A DNA stretch of 39,166 bases from a virus, in the IMG/VR virus record IMGVR_UViG_3300042863_000902, positions 1-39,166 of that record; one strand, written 5' to 3'. The stretch's first letter is position 1, and every line of letters begins with the position of its first letter. Both the position numbers and the translations under genes were made by a program. This document shows positions 17,201 to 24,986 of this stretch, piece by piece. The notes under the pieces were generated by a model. The model did not search any database and was not told where the DNA came from. It saw only the letters and a program-made list of their open reading frames with translations.

Positions 17201-18270
17201 ATCAATTCACTTATACAATTGATGGTGCATTGGCAAATTCAACTACTGGATCTGTGTATAAAACATCAGGGATTATTACTATTACATCATTTGGTTCTGG
17301 TCAGTCTTACTATGCATTGAGGAAATCATTCCAGTCTTTGCCATTTGGAAATGTGATTGTTCCTAGTGGAATCGAGTATCTGAACGAGGATGAAGTCGTT
17401 AGGTTCTCTACTACTGGAACGCTACCATCTCCTCTTATTGCTGGAACTGACTACACGATCAAACTTGAAGGAAATAAATTTAAGGTTTATTCTGGATCAA
17501 CATTGCAAGTTTTAACTACTTCGGGGGTTGGTCAACTCAGCGTTGATATTATCAGAATATTCAATGTCTCTCCATCTACTAGCATTGATGCTGACCAAGC
17601 CCACTTCAATACTGGTGATGCCGTTGTTCCTCGCGCCAAAGAAGGAGATGTATTGCCAACTGGATTGACTGCTGGAGCGACATACTACGCTCGCAGGCTA
17701 GATAATAATTCATTTGAACTTTACGACACGCTTGTTCAGGCAAGAAATACTTCTTCTACTGCTGGGCGCAAGATATACACGACAACTGGAGAAACTGTGG
17801 AATCAACATTCTTTGTTGATTCAGTCACATTGCCAACATTTGTGAAGTCTGTATCGCAAGTCGATAAGCCAATTACTGAAGGTTATGTGTCGCTATACGC
17901 TTACGATTACGGACGCAGCAATGACATGACTTTGATTGGTCAGTATCATCCATCTGAAGTTAATCCTCAATATCGCAGGATTCGCATTGGCAAGCCTTGT
18001 GCTTGGGCTAGGATTTCTTACAGGATTCAGACTCCATCAATTAGCAGTGTTTACGATTTTATTCCTCTTGAGCAAGAGCGAGCAATCATTACTGCTGTTC
18101 ACGCTTGCGATTTGGAAGATAAAGATTTCGCAGATCAATCGGCTCGATACTGGCAGATTGCTTTTGCTTATCTAAAGAATCAACAGGAAAGCATTGATGG
18201 ACACGCAATGTCAGTCCCGCAGATAAATTCTATCACTTATGGCGATACGACTGATCCAGTAATGTTCTAA
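14281..18270 (+). CDS. tail adaptor-like protein with large repeat insertion
   Basis: 1329 residues. The ends look like one helical podovirus head-tail adaptor: residues 1-60 (VSQIFEECAEILGTTDESKI) and the C-terminal 110 (YRRIRIGKPCAWARISYRIQ; EQERAIITAVHACDLEDKDF). Between them are about 1,000 residues of beta-rich repeats. One type, GTLPSPLxxGTxYYxxxxxxxxF, occurs about six times between residues 195 and 1150. A second, SSNHGYAAGDTVTITGA-like followed by a GYN motif, occurs three times (near 624, 677 and 939). Glycine-rich VTAGGSGYGAAPDVTFS-type strands also recur. Such repeats suggest an appendage on the tail, perhaps for cell binding. It precedes a nozzle-like gene with a one-base TAATG overlap, the T7 gp11-gp12 order. 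Confidence 0.5.
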   Translation: MFVSQIFEECAEILGTTDESKIFRKIQQAVATLMESGHWTHSVADVDVCTGWDKCSVTLPRGIDVPLAVNIDGSPTYFRNRLFQYHVNKGGMFNSVEWAWDDRGYVATLMDIIQPSQLVAVAELENDVGKTIRVLGKDQNNRTIRSQLANGTGVDGLLIPIHSQSDFAYGTITPDDATVKTRSVAITPINLFTGATAHGLSSGQGMSVTATTGTIPVALENGQTYYIGVIDAFTVQLFNDPLNAEALQYPIDLQSIVGAGNLTFRDTREAEVVTALQLSSAPAFTLDTANQITFPTGQSLPSPLNSNQTYYANAEDATHLTVFESENDAKKNINPVYTTGTTGPVPPALGTLYADIRKQIDPQTTLTFSVRHYYNDGDQVQAFTASGTLPKPLIANQNYFVNVIDPFIVSLHENKADALASSPTNLINPITIKDSGSGTNSIVKLIPASVTVGSESQVTATGLNIAAPSGSGAQFQAITVGSVVSVQVTAGGSGYGAAPDVTFSDPPSPPPGSNIETSTATGYAIIVSGAVNQVVITSAGLGYSSPPTITFSSGAAKATAKIQTSFISGFRKVSGGLNYTEPPQVKITGGNGSGATATATINSNVLNVSSITRSGSTATVTTSSAHGYSVGQSVTISGAAPNAYNGTKVITSVPLTTISGVTISRSGTIATAITPTPHDYSTGDVVTISGATPIGYNGTFVVTVYSNPNEFTYSVASTLTTPATGTITSSVPDPTGNTFQYAIAAGTATPATGTITSYSGDVTQLNVVTSGFGYTGTPTVTISPSTGVFVSFTSTGLLPSPLVSGTAYRAEAPLNTSAGNFTVKGADFSDINITSSGTGTLYVSLSRAFSVTFNNNWEGEFTNLATGQELYFGTDYLLPNTTPSIDNGVTPFYLNKINNTTGKIYNTSLNAIAGLTSDGSPISITSITSVSTAATVTTSSNHGYAAGDTVTITGASPIGYNKSQAVIISTPALNQFTYTIDGALANSTTGSVYKTSGIITITSFGSGQSYYALRKSFQSLPFGNVIVPSGIEYLNEDEVVRFSTTGTLPSPLIAGTDYTIKLEGNKFKVYSGSTLQVLTTSGVGQLSVDIIRIFNVSPSTSIDADQAHFNTGDAVVPRAKEGDVLPTGLTAGATYYARRLDNNSFELYDTLVQARNTSSTAGRKIYTTTGETVESTFFVDSVTLPTFVKSVSQVDKPITEGYVSLYAYDYGRSNDMTLIGQYHPSEVNPQYRRIRIGKPCAWARISYRIQTPSISSVYDFIPLEQERAIITAVHACDLEDKDFADQSARYWQIAFAYLKNQQESIDGHAMSVPQINSITYGDTTDPVMF

Positions 18271-20402
18271 TGAAAAGCGCACAGATAACTTCAGGAAGAG
18301 AAGTCAAAGCATCTTCTGGCTGGATTCTAGGCGTGAACTCAGTTCGCAATCCTTGGGCATTGCCTGATAATCAAATCAAATGGGCCGTAAATTGCTCTGT
18401 TCGCGGCGGAATAGTCCAGACTAGGCCGGGATACTCTATGAGGCTTTCTCTGCCTCCCGGCAACTTCCAAGGTGGAATTTTATTTTCTGCAAACAAGCAA
18501 GCCAGCGCATCTGATACAATCGTTCAAAATGGAGTAACAAAAATTATTCCAGCGCAAATTTACAATCCAGACGGAACAACATCTTTGGCTGATGAATTGC
18601 CGTATGTATTGTTCGCGGTTAATGGCAGTGTTTACTATTCTCCATTCCCAATTATTCAGCCAAAAAATTGGGAGGATTTTCGTCTAAAAAATATCAAGCT
18701 CGATCCATCTGTTGACCAACTTGTTTTTACATCAGCAACACAAACTGCACAGGTTTCAACTGGTGGAGATGTAACTGTTACTCCATCTCATCGTATCGTT
18801 GTGATTCAAGATGGAATTTCTGCTCCCGCATATTGGGATGGATCAAATCAGACTGGTATCCAGACTGCATCTATTCCTATTGGATACTGGATGGCATATA
18901 GTGGGAATAGGTTGTGGGTTGCCTCTAAAAATATTGTTCTTGCATCTGACTTGGGCGACCCCACATCTTTTACTGAAAGATTGACTGGGGCTGGCCGTGG
19001 AGACTTTGCATTCGCTCGCGTTGTTACTGGAATGACGAACTATATCGGTCAGAACAATGACACGAAACTCGTTGTTTTTACTGATCGTGCAACATACTCG
19101 CTTGCAAGTGGAATCTATGATCGAACGCAATGGGCAAGCACGGCAAACTTCCAGACTACCTTGTATCCAACGATTGGGTGTGTTGCTGGAAAATCAATTG
19201 CGTTTCAAGCTGGTCAGCTTTGGTGGTATTCTCAAGGCGGATTGGTTTCTGCGGATGTCGCCGCATCTGCATACATAACATCTCAGTCTGTTTATAGAGA
19301 TATTGAAATGGCAAGAGTCAAATCTTACATGGCTGGAGACACCAGTAAGATTTGCGCGATGAACTTTGAGAACTATCTTCTCTATTCTGTTCCATATTTG
19401 GAGCCGTGCAACTCTGCTACAATGGTTCTTGATTATGCAGCGGCGGCAGAATGGTCTTCTCAAAGGACTCCAGCATGGTCTGGTGTATGGACTGGAACAA
19501 GGCCCGTAGAATGGATTTCTGGTGTGATTGACGGAACTCCTCGCTGCTTCCATTTCTCAGTTGACTATTCCGCAACAAATGATGGTTCATACAACCATCT
19601 TTGGGAGGCATTCACTCAGAATCGCGCTGATACATATTTTGATATTGATGTTGATGGTAACATTACAGAAAAAGTCAATCGCATTTATTCCCAGATGGAG
19701 ACTGGGCTTTTGGGTGATGGATTAGACTATAAGCAATTTCAATATGCAGAAATTGAGGCTTGCGAAATTGGTGGAACTGTGGATGTCAAGGTTTCGTATC
19801 GTGGATCAAAAGGATTCTATCAAAATATTCTTGAGACTAGATTACTTGCGGTAACGGAAGATTATCAATGGGTCAATACTGACTACGCTGACGAGATTGC
19901 AAAATTAGGATTTCTGAACACGCAATACCGCAGACTAGTTACTGAAAACTCTCAGCGTAGACAATCAGCCATTACTTGTGAGTCCGTTCTTACAAGCGAT
20001 ATTGATAAAGCATTCTCCGTATTGATCGAATGGTGCGGGGAGTTTGGTGTGGAGGCACTTCGCATATTCATTGATCCTTGGAGCGAGCGCAGCACAGGTG
20101 TCCCGCAAGCTCCAGAAACTAAATCTTGTGTTACATCTCAAGACGGAACAAGTCTTGAAATTGATTTGCTTCCTACTCCATATGAGCAAGCTGACACAAC
20201 ACAAAAATCTTGGTGGGCAAAAGAATTCAGAACTGTCACACTTTCCTGCACATCTAATCCAGCAAAATCAATTTCAGCTACTGCATCGGCAAGCTATCTT
20301 TCAAGCATTTCTCAAATTGATGCCAAGAATCAAGCTGGCGAATTAGCTCAAGTTGCAGCAAATCAGGCAGCGCAACAATATCTATATCAGAATCCTTGTT
20401 AA
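18270..20402 (+). CDS. probable tail nozzle (tubular protein B-like)
   Basis: 710 residues, no signal or membrane segment. The start (GVNSVRNPWALPDNQIKWAV then RGGIVQTRPGY) is typical of large podovirus tail proteins with a beta-propeller body, in which decorated strands like YWDGSNQT and MAYSGNRLWVAS recur. Together with the preceding adaptor-like gene it fits the T7 gp11/gp12 pair forming the tail tube. C-terminus is helical and Gln/Ala-rich (AGELAQVAANQAAQQYLYQN). Assignment rests on pattern and order, not a proven homology. Confidence 0.5.
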   Translation: MKSAQITSGREVKASSGWILGVNSVRNPWALPDNQIKWAVNCSVRGGIVQTRPGYSMRLSLPPGNFQGGILFSANKQASASDTIVQNGVTKIIPAQIYNPDGTTSLADELPYVLFAVNGSVYYSPFPIIQPKNWEDFRLKNIKLDPSVDQLVFTSATQTAQVSTGGDVTVTPSHRIVVIQDGISAPAYWDGSNQTGIQTASIPIGYWMAYSGNRLWVASKNIVLASDLGDPTSFTERLTGAGRGDFAFARVVTGMTNYIGQNNDTKLVVFTDRATYSLASGIYDRTQWASTANFQTTLYPTIGCVAGKSIAFQAGQLWWYSQGGLVSADVAASAYITSQSVYRDIEMARVKSYMAGDTSKICAMNFENYLLYSVPYLEPCNSATMVLDYAAAAEWSSQRTPAWSGVWTGTRPVEWISGVIDGTPRCFHFSVDYSATNDGSYNHLWEAFTQNRADTYFDIDVDGNITEKVNRIYSQMETGLLGDGLDYKQFQYAEIEACEIGGTVDVKVSYRGSKGFYQNILETRLLAVTEDYQWVNTDYADEIAKLGFLNTQYRRLVTENSQRRQSAITCESVLTSDIDKAFSVLIEWCGEFGVEALRIFIDPWSERSTGVPQAPETKSCVTSQDGTSLEIDLLPTPYEQADTTQKSWWAKEFRTVTLSCTSNPAKSISATASASYLSSISQIDAKNQAGELAQVAANQAAQQYLYQNPC

Positions 20403-20403
20403 T

Positions 20404-20658
20404 ATGCCATCCATTACAACAGCAACAAAGCAAGTAACTCAATTCCCATTCAGATACATTTCGCCATTTAATGACGATCCAGTTGTTCCATTGTATTCGT
20501 CAGTTCCATTGTTTAATCCTCAATCTGGATGCTTACCGTGTGCTGCCTGTGGAAATTATTCTGACCGCAAAAAAATCATTGCTCAACAAGCAATCCGATT
20601 TAAAGATTACATTCCTAACGAAATTGCAGGGAGCAATCCAAAGGTTGGATTTAATTAA
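20404..20658 (+). CDS. small protein with CxxCxxC motif
   Basis: 84 residues; start at ATG 20404, one base after the previous stop, is preferred over an upstream in-frame ATG inside that gene. A GCLPCAACGN segment near residues 38-47 may bind a metal. The rest is unremarkable. Possibly a minor tail component, from position. Confidence 0.55.
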   Translation: MPSITTATKQVTQFPFRYISPFNDDPVVPLYSSVPLFNPQSGCLPCAACGNYSDRKKIIAQQAIRFKDYIPNEIAGSNPKVGFN

Positions 20659-20663
20659 TAAAT

Positions 20664-21053
20664 ATGAAAACCAGAATCGACTATCGACTCATACCTAAAG
20701 ACTCATTTGAATTTGGAAATTTACAAGACTTTGCTGAGTCGTTTGACCACAAGATTAACAATCATCCGAACATCAATGTTTACGCTCATTATCGGGATGG
20801 TGAGTTGTTTGGGTATTCTGATCATGTTTTCATTCCTGTTGTCTATCCAGCTTTTCACCCGGCTCATACTAGGCCGCAAGATGTAATCCAAGTAATGAGC
20901 GATTGGCGATCTCACGCTCAACTTTCTGGAGGACTTGGATATATTGGAGTTCCACTTATTAATGATCGACCAAAATTTACTAATGATGTTATGAATAAAT
21001 TGGGATTGACTAAGATGGATAGGGAAATTTATAGTTACGATTCATTGACTTAA
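20664..21053 (+). CDS. conserved-looking phage protein, unknown
   Basis: 129 residues, mixed alpha/beta with an aromatic middle (YSDHVFIPVVYPAFHPAHT). Starts behind a TTAATAAAT-ATG context. Lies between tail and ejection-protein genes. Not recognised; an assembly or acetyltransferase-like fold are possibilities without direct evidence. Confidence 0.55.
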   Translation: MKTRIDYRLIPKDSFEFGNLQDFAESFDHKINNHPNINVYAHYRDGELFGYSDHVFIPVVYPAFHPAHTRPQDVIQVMSDWRSHAQLSGGLGYIGVPLINDRPKFTNDVMNKLGLTKMDREIYSYDSLT

Positions 21054-21054
21054 A

Positions 21055-21987
21055 ATGGGTGGAGCTTCAACAGTAAACGCAAACAGGTATTTTTCTAAAC
21101 GCGATCCCTCGCGTGACATTGCTATTGCTACTGCAATGATGCAAGCGCAACAGCAACAGATGCAGAATCAAGCAGAAATGCTTAAAATGTATTCTGAAAT
21201 GGCTCCAGAGCAACAGAGATATGATGCAGCCGCTCAATCTCGTAAGGCCGCAGAACTTGGGCTTGGTAACATTTTGCGCCAACGAGAACTGGAGCGTATT
21301 TCCAATCCTCAAGAAGCCGCAATGCGACTCTCTCAATCAAAGCAGATTGAAGACCTTACTGCACAGCAAAATGCGGATCAGTATATGCGCGAGTATATGA
21401 GGACTCAAGGATTGCCAACGCAATATGAGACTGGCCTTGGCGACTCTACTATTGGCCGCGCTGCAATGTATGATCGTGCGCTTGCAGCTAAACAATCATA
21501 CGAAGAAAATCTTGCAGCACAGCGTCAAGCCTATCTTGCATCACAGCAAGCTCCAGTTGGTGGATTATCTCCAGAGACATCTATTGCTGGAAAACAGGCT
21601 GCTCAAGCGCAAAATCTAGCTTCCATGGAGGCATATAAGCAGGGAATGCTTGGGAATGTTGGACAATTTGGTCAGACTGGATTTCAGTCTGCTATGAATC
21701 AATTTGCAAATCTTGGCGGAATCCAGCAAGCCAATCAGCAGTCCCAAATGCGCTATCAGCAAGCCATGCTTGACAATCAAGCTCAAAATCTAGCTTCTCA
21801 ACGCGCAATGACAGGCGCATATATTCAAGCTGGTGGAAATGTGGCGTCTTCTGCTATTGGTGCTGCTGGGAAAGCAGGATCAGGAGGAGGAGGCGAAATT
21901 ACTGGATTTGGAGGACAACAGTATTCCCCCCAAACATCAGCAACTGGCGGTAAATTTTACGCTCCATCTAGCGGAAGAATTTTTTAA
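21055..21987 (+). CDS. Q/A-rich probable internal virion protein A
   Basis: 310 residues, very rich in Q, A and M (MMQAQQQQMQNQAEMLKMYS), predicted mostly helical, ending in a Gly/Ser-rich, weakly hydrophobic tail (IGAAGKAGSGGGGEITGFGG). Such proteins in podoviruses are ejected with the DNA and form a channel across the cell envelope. It is a paralog of the next gene: NQAEMLKMYSEM pairs with NQAELLKMASEM, RQRELERISNPQEA with RSRELERLTDPEA, and APVGGLSPETSI with APIGGLDPATAI. Confidence 0.6.
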   Translation: MGGASTVNANRYFSKRDPSRDIAIATAMMQAQQQQMQNQAEMLKMYSEMAPEQQRYDAAAQSRKAAELGLGNILRQRELERISNPQEAAMRLSQSKQIEDLTAQQNADQYMREYMRTQGLPTQYETGLGDSTIGRAAMYDRALAAKQSYEENLAAQRQAYLASQQAPVGGLSPETSIAGKQAAQAQNLASMEAYKQGMLGNVGQFGQTGFQSAMNQFANLGGIQQANQQSQMRYQQAMLDNQAQNLASQRAMTGAYIQAGGNVASSAIGAAGKAGSGGGGEITGFGGQQYSPQTSATGGKFYAPSSGRIF

Positions 21988-21991
21988 ATAA

Positions 21992-22777
21992 ATGAATAGA
22001 CCTGACGACACTTCAATGTTTGCCTTGGTTGCGGCTAAATCTGCAACAGGTGGAAGGTATCTTCAGAACCAAGCTGAGTTGCTTAAAATGGCATCAGAGA
22101 TGCCTCCAGCAATGCAGACATTTGATACCGCAAGGACATCGAAGGAAGCGGCTGAATTTGGCGTCGAAAATATCATTCGTTCGCGTGAACTTGAGCGGTT
22201 GACTGATCCAGAAGCTGCGAAAATGCGGCATGAAATGGGAAGTCGCGTAGCAGAGCTTTCCAGCATGGAGGCTATTCAAAGAAGTGCAAAAGACTGGGCG
22301 ATGAAGCAGGGTCTTGGCTCTGGATATTCAAGCGGAGTTGAAGGAACGATTGGACGCTCTGCCATGTTTGATGCTGGCACAGAAGCTGGTCGTCAGGCTC
22401 GTCTCCGTGCATTGGCACTACAGCAAGGATATTTGGCTCAAACTCCAGCACCAATTGGGGGACTAGATCCAGCTACTGCTATTCAAGCTGAAATGCAAGC
22501 AAAAGCTGCTAATCTCCAAGCGATGCAGCAATACCAGCAAAATGTCCTTGCAGGAGGTCAGAGATTGCAACAATCTACATCTGATTGGATCAATCAAAAC
22601 CTTGGAGAATTGCAGCAAGCCAATAATGTTGCCCAACAGAATAGGCAAAATTACGAGCAGGCAATGTATCAAAATGCTACTCAAAATGCAGCATCTAAAA
22701 ATGCGATGACTGGTCAAATGATTGGGGCTGGTGGAGCGGTTACTGGTGCGGCGATTGGTGCGGCGATTATTATTTAA
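21992..22777 (+). CDS. Q/A-rich probable internal virion protein B
   Basis: 261 residues, paralogous along its whole length to the gene before it, which argues for tandem duplication. Ends in a glycine-zipper hydrophobic segment (IGAGGAVTGAAIGAAIII) that could insert in a membrane during DNA ejection. Start follows TTTTTTAAATAA-ATG. Its stop shares one base with the start of the PAPS-reductase-like gene. Confidence 0.6.
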   Translation: MNRPDDTSMFALVAAKSATGGRYLQNQAELLKMASEMPPAMQTFDTARTSKEAAEFGVENIIRSRELERLTDPEAAKMRHEMGSRVAELSSMEAIQRSAKDWAMKQGLGSGYSSGVEGTIGRSAMFDAGTEAGRQARLRALALQQGYLAQTPAPIGGLDPATAIQAEMQAKAANLQAMQQYQQNVLAGGQRLQQSTSDWINQNLGELQQANNVAQQNRQNYEQAMYQNATQNAASKNAMTGQMIGAGGAVTGAAIGAAIII

Positions 22778-23613
22778 TGAGACAACACCTAATAAATAAA
22801 ACAATAAATAAAATAAAGGAATGGAATAAAAGGTGGCCTAGAGCAGTTGTTTTGTGGAGCGGAGGGAAAGACTCTACGGCATTGCTTCACCTTATCCGAT
22901 ACGGAGCAGAGATTGATGTTCCAGTTATTCAATATCGTCAGCCAAAATTCCGTGAGCGATATGCTTACTCTGATCGCTTAATCAAAGAATGGGATTTGGA
23001 GGTTTACGAATATCCTCCAATGAAGGTAGCATTGGCAGATGGGCCAGATGTCAATACTGGCGAGGTTCGATTTGACATGCTTCACTACTTCCAATGGGGC
23101 AGAGACTGCGTGATTTTGTCACTTGGAACTGAAAAGCCAAAAGAAGGAGAGAAATTCCTATGTGGAGTGACTGACTTCTTACAGCGTCCTACTGGAACAT
23201 TTAACTGGCCTTGGGGTGCTGTTTATATTGGAACAAAGTTTGAGGATACGGATTTGATTAAGGGTCATGTTCCGTTAGCTCAAGACATCAGAATTGTTGA
23301 CGGATCTCCCGTATCGCTTTATCCAATGCGCGACTGGACAGATGAGGAAATCTTCTGGTATTTAGAAGATAACGGGATTGAGCCTGATCCTACTCGATAC
23401 ATTAAAGAAAATCAGCAGTGGAAAAATAATCCAGATAAGTCGCTAAATGCTGATTTCTATCCGACTTGTTTTAATTGCGTTAATCGCCATTTAGATCGTC
23501 ATGTCCACTGCCCTAAACTCAATGCTACAATCACAAATATCAGCGACATGGCTCCATACGAAGATATTGTTATTGATGACTTGGGATTTCGCCCCGTTGA
23601 ATGGAAGAAGTAA
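22777..23613 (+). CDS. PAPS reductase-family (PP-loop) enzyme
   Basis: 278 residues. The PP-loop SGGKDST (28-34) binds ATP or a sulfonucleotide, as in adenylyl-sulfate/PAPS reductases and related PP-loop ATPases (DNA phosphorothioation DndC, tRNA thiolation). A second family block is YPMRDWTDEEI (182-192). A cysteine set, CFNC at 231-234 and Cys245 in HVHCPK, could hold metal or an Fe-S cluster. Function in the phage is open: assimilatory sulfur metabolism, nucleic-acid sulfur modification, or nucleotide handling. It lies inside the ejection-protein block, starts on a TAATG overlap, and overlaps a cysteine-cluster gene by 13 bases. Confidence 0.8.
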   Translation: MRQHLINKTINKIKEWNKRWPRAVVLWSGGKDSTALLHLIRYGAEIDVPVIQYRQPKFRERYAYSDRLIKEWDLEVYEYPPMKVALADGPDVNTGEVRFDMLHYFQWGRDCVILSLGTEKPKEGEKFLCGVTDFLQRPTGTFNWPWGAVYIGTKFEDTDLIKGHVPLAQDIRIVDGSPVSLYPMRDWTDEEIFWYLEDNGIEPDPTRYIKENQQWKNNPDKSLNADFYPTCFNCVNRHLDRHVHCPKLNATITNISDMAPYEDIVIDDLGFRPVEWKK

Positions 23614-23897
23614 CTGAAAATGATTGTATTTCATGTGGTGCTTGTTGCTCTTATAAATGGTCTTGGCCTGTTCTTAGACGAGATAGATCGGATTGCGAAA
23701 AGATCCCTAAAGAAATGCAAAGAATGGATTATCCTTTAATGAAAACTGAAAACAATAGATGTATTGCACTTGAAGGCATCGTTGGAAATTGCGTATCATG
23801 CTCAATTTACTTTGACAGACCTAATTCTTGTAGGCAATTTAAGCCGAATGGCGACTTATGCCTTGAAGCACGAAAAAAACTAAACATTAAAAATTAA
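23601..23897 (+). CDS. YkgJ-family cysteine-cluster protein
   Basis: 98 residues. CISCGACC (Cys9, 12, 15, 16) begins the typical YkgJ cluster, followed by Cys54, CVSCSIY (64, 67), RP at 73-74 and CRQF with Cys77. This CxxCxxCC...CxxY..RPxxCRxF pattern is conserved in the family, whose members are thought to bind Fe-S or zinc; the reaction is unknown. The 13-base overlap with the PP-loop gene suggests that the two act as a unit, perhaps one supplying electrons or a cluster to the other. Confidence 0.8.
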   Translation: MEEVTENDCISCGACCSYKWSWPVLRRDRSDCEKIPKEMQRMDYPLMKTENNRCIALEGIVGNCVSCSIYFDRPNSCRQFKPNGDLCLEARKKLNIKN

Positions 23898-23910
23898 CTT
23901 ATTTAATACT

Positions 23911-24417
23911 ATGGGCGGATCACGAAAAAGCAGTAGCGGAAGGAGTGGCAGCAGCGGAGGAGGACAATCTTCCCAAGACCCAATGATGGCCTATCTTGCT
24001 ATGATGCAGCAGCAACAGGCGGCTCAAGCTGAAGCAGCGAGGCAAGCCCAACGGCAAGCAATCATTCAATCTCAAAAACAATCCGCACTTGCATCTGCCC
24101 GTGAAGGACAAATGGGGGCGCAGCAGTCCTTGTCTCAAGCTGGTTCAATGCAACAAGCTAAAGATATTTCCGCGCAGCAGGCTCAACAACAAGCCGCATC
24201 TGCCGCTGGGGCTTCTGCTATTGGTGTAGGATTTGATATTGCAAAAGCGCAACAAGAGCAATCAGCAAACCTTGCTGGTGCTGGAGCTATTCCATCAACC
24301 GCTCCTCTGCCATTTTATGGGATGGATAGCATGAATGCTGGTGCTGGATCAACTGGTAAATCATCTAATTTATTTAATCTTCCAAAAACTAGTGGCATAA
24401 CATTTGGAGGACAATAA
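23911..24417 (+). CDS. Q/A/S-rich small virion protein, copy 1
   Basis: 168 residues, low-complexity start (MGGSRKSSSGRSGSSGGGQS) then a Gln/Ala helix (MAYLAMMQQQQAAQAEAARQ). C-terminus SSNLFNLPKTSGITFGGQ matches that of the next gene (SNTFQLPSIFNLTFGGS), so the pair are diverged duplicates. Probably internal virion or tail proteins. No metal or enzyme motif. Confidence 0.6.
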   Translation: MGGSRKSSSGRSGSSGGGQSSQDPMMAYLAMMQQQQAAQAEAARQAQRQAIIQSQKQSALASAREGQMGAQQSLSQAGSMQQAKDISAQQAQQQAASAAGASAIGVGFDIAKAQQEQSANLAGAGAIPSTAPLPFYGMDSMNAGAGSTGKSSNLFNLPKTSGITFGGQ

Positions 24418-24419
24418 TC

Positions 24420-24986
24420 ATGGCTGATATGTTTCCTTGGCTAACTGATAAGGGCAAAAAGAGGATGGGCATTGCCTATGCCACTGACTCTGATAGACGC
24501 TACTCTTCAGGAAGCAGCTCTTCAGGAAGCAGCTCTTCAGGAAGCAGCTCTTCAGATGCCTTGCTGGCATTTCAACAGCAACAAGCCGCTCAAGCCGCTC
24601 GAGCCGCTCGAGCCGCTCGCCGTCAGGAAATGATTAATCAGCAGAAGGAGGCTGGATTTGCTTCCGCTCAACAAGGCGAGGCTCTTGCTAGACAGCAATT
24701 AGGCCAGTTTGGAATGCAGCAGCAAGCAGCCGACAAGGAAGCATTGACTCGCGCACAGCAAGCGCAAGGCGCGGCAGGATCACAAGCAGTTGCTGGTGGA
24801 GCGCAACCACAAACCCAAGCACAGAAACTAAATTCTATGGGAATTGGAGGTGCTGGCGCAATAGCTGGACTTAGAGATGTATATGGTGGACAAGTCGCAG
24901 CTAATTTGGGTGCAGGAGGAACTGGACAACCATCAAATACATTTCAACTACCTTCTATTTTTAACCTTACTTTCGGAGGCTCCTAA
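24420..24986 (+). CDS. Q/A/S-rich small virion protein, copy 2
   Basis: 188 residues, same architecture as the preceding gene with a conserved C-terminal LPSIFNLTFGGS-like end. A GGAGG lies nine bases before the ATG but falls inside the upstream gene's codons. Contains a short Ser-rich tandem repeat and an AAQ/AAR repeat. Stop overlaps the next start by one base (TAATG). Confidence 0.6.
   Translation: MADMFPWLTDKGKKRMGIAYATDSDRRYSSGSSSSGSSSSGSSSSDALLAFQQQQAAQAARAARAARRQEMINQQKEAGFASAQQGEALARQQLGQFGMQQQAADKEALTRAQQAQGAAGSQAVAGGAQPQTQAQKLNSMGIGGAGAIAGLRDVYGGQVAANLGAGGTGQPSNTFQLPSIFNLTFGGS
24503..24555 (+). repeat. 15-base tandem repeat, 3.5 copies
   Basis: Unit CTCTTCAGGAAGCAG at 24503-24517, 24518-24532 and 24533-24547 plus eight bases of a fourth, coding SSGSS repeats. 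Perfect identity suggests recent slippage. A second, nine-base array (C-A/G-AGCCGCT type, four copies) follows at 24582-24617. Confidence 0.9.

Noticed and set aside
20353-20403. Upstream start for the CxxCxxC protein
   Set aside because: The extension lies within the preceding nozzle-like gene; the ATG at 20404 gives normal spacing.
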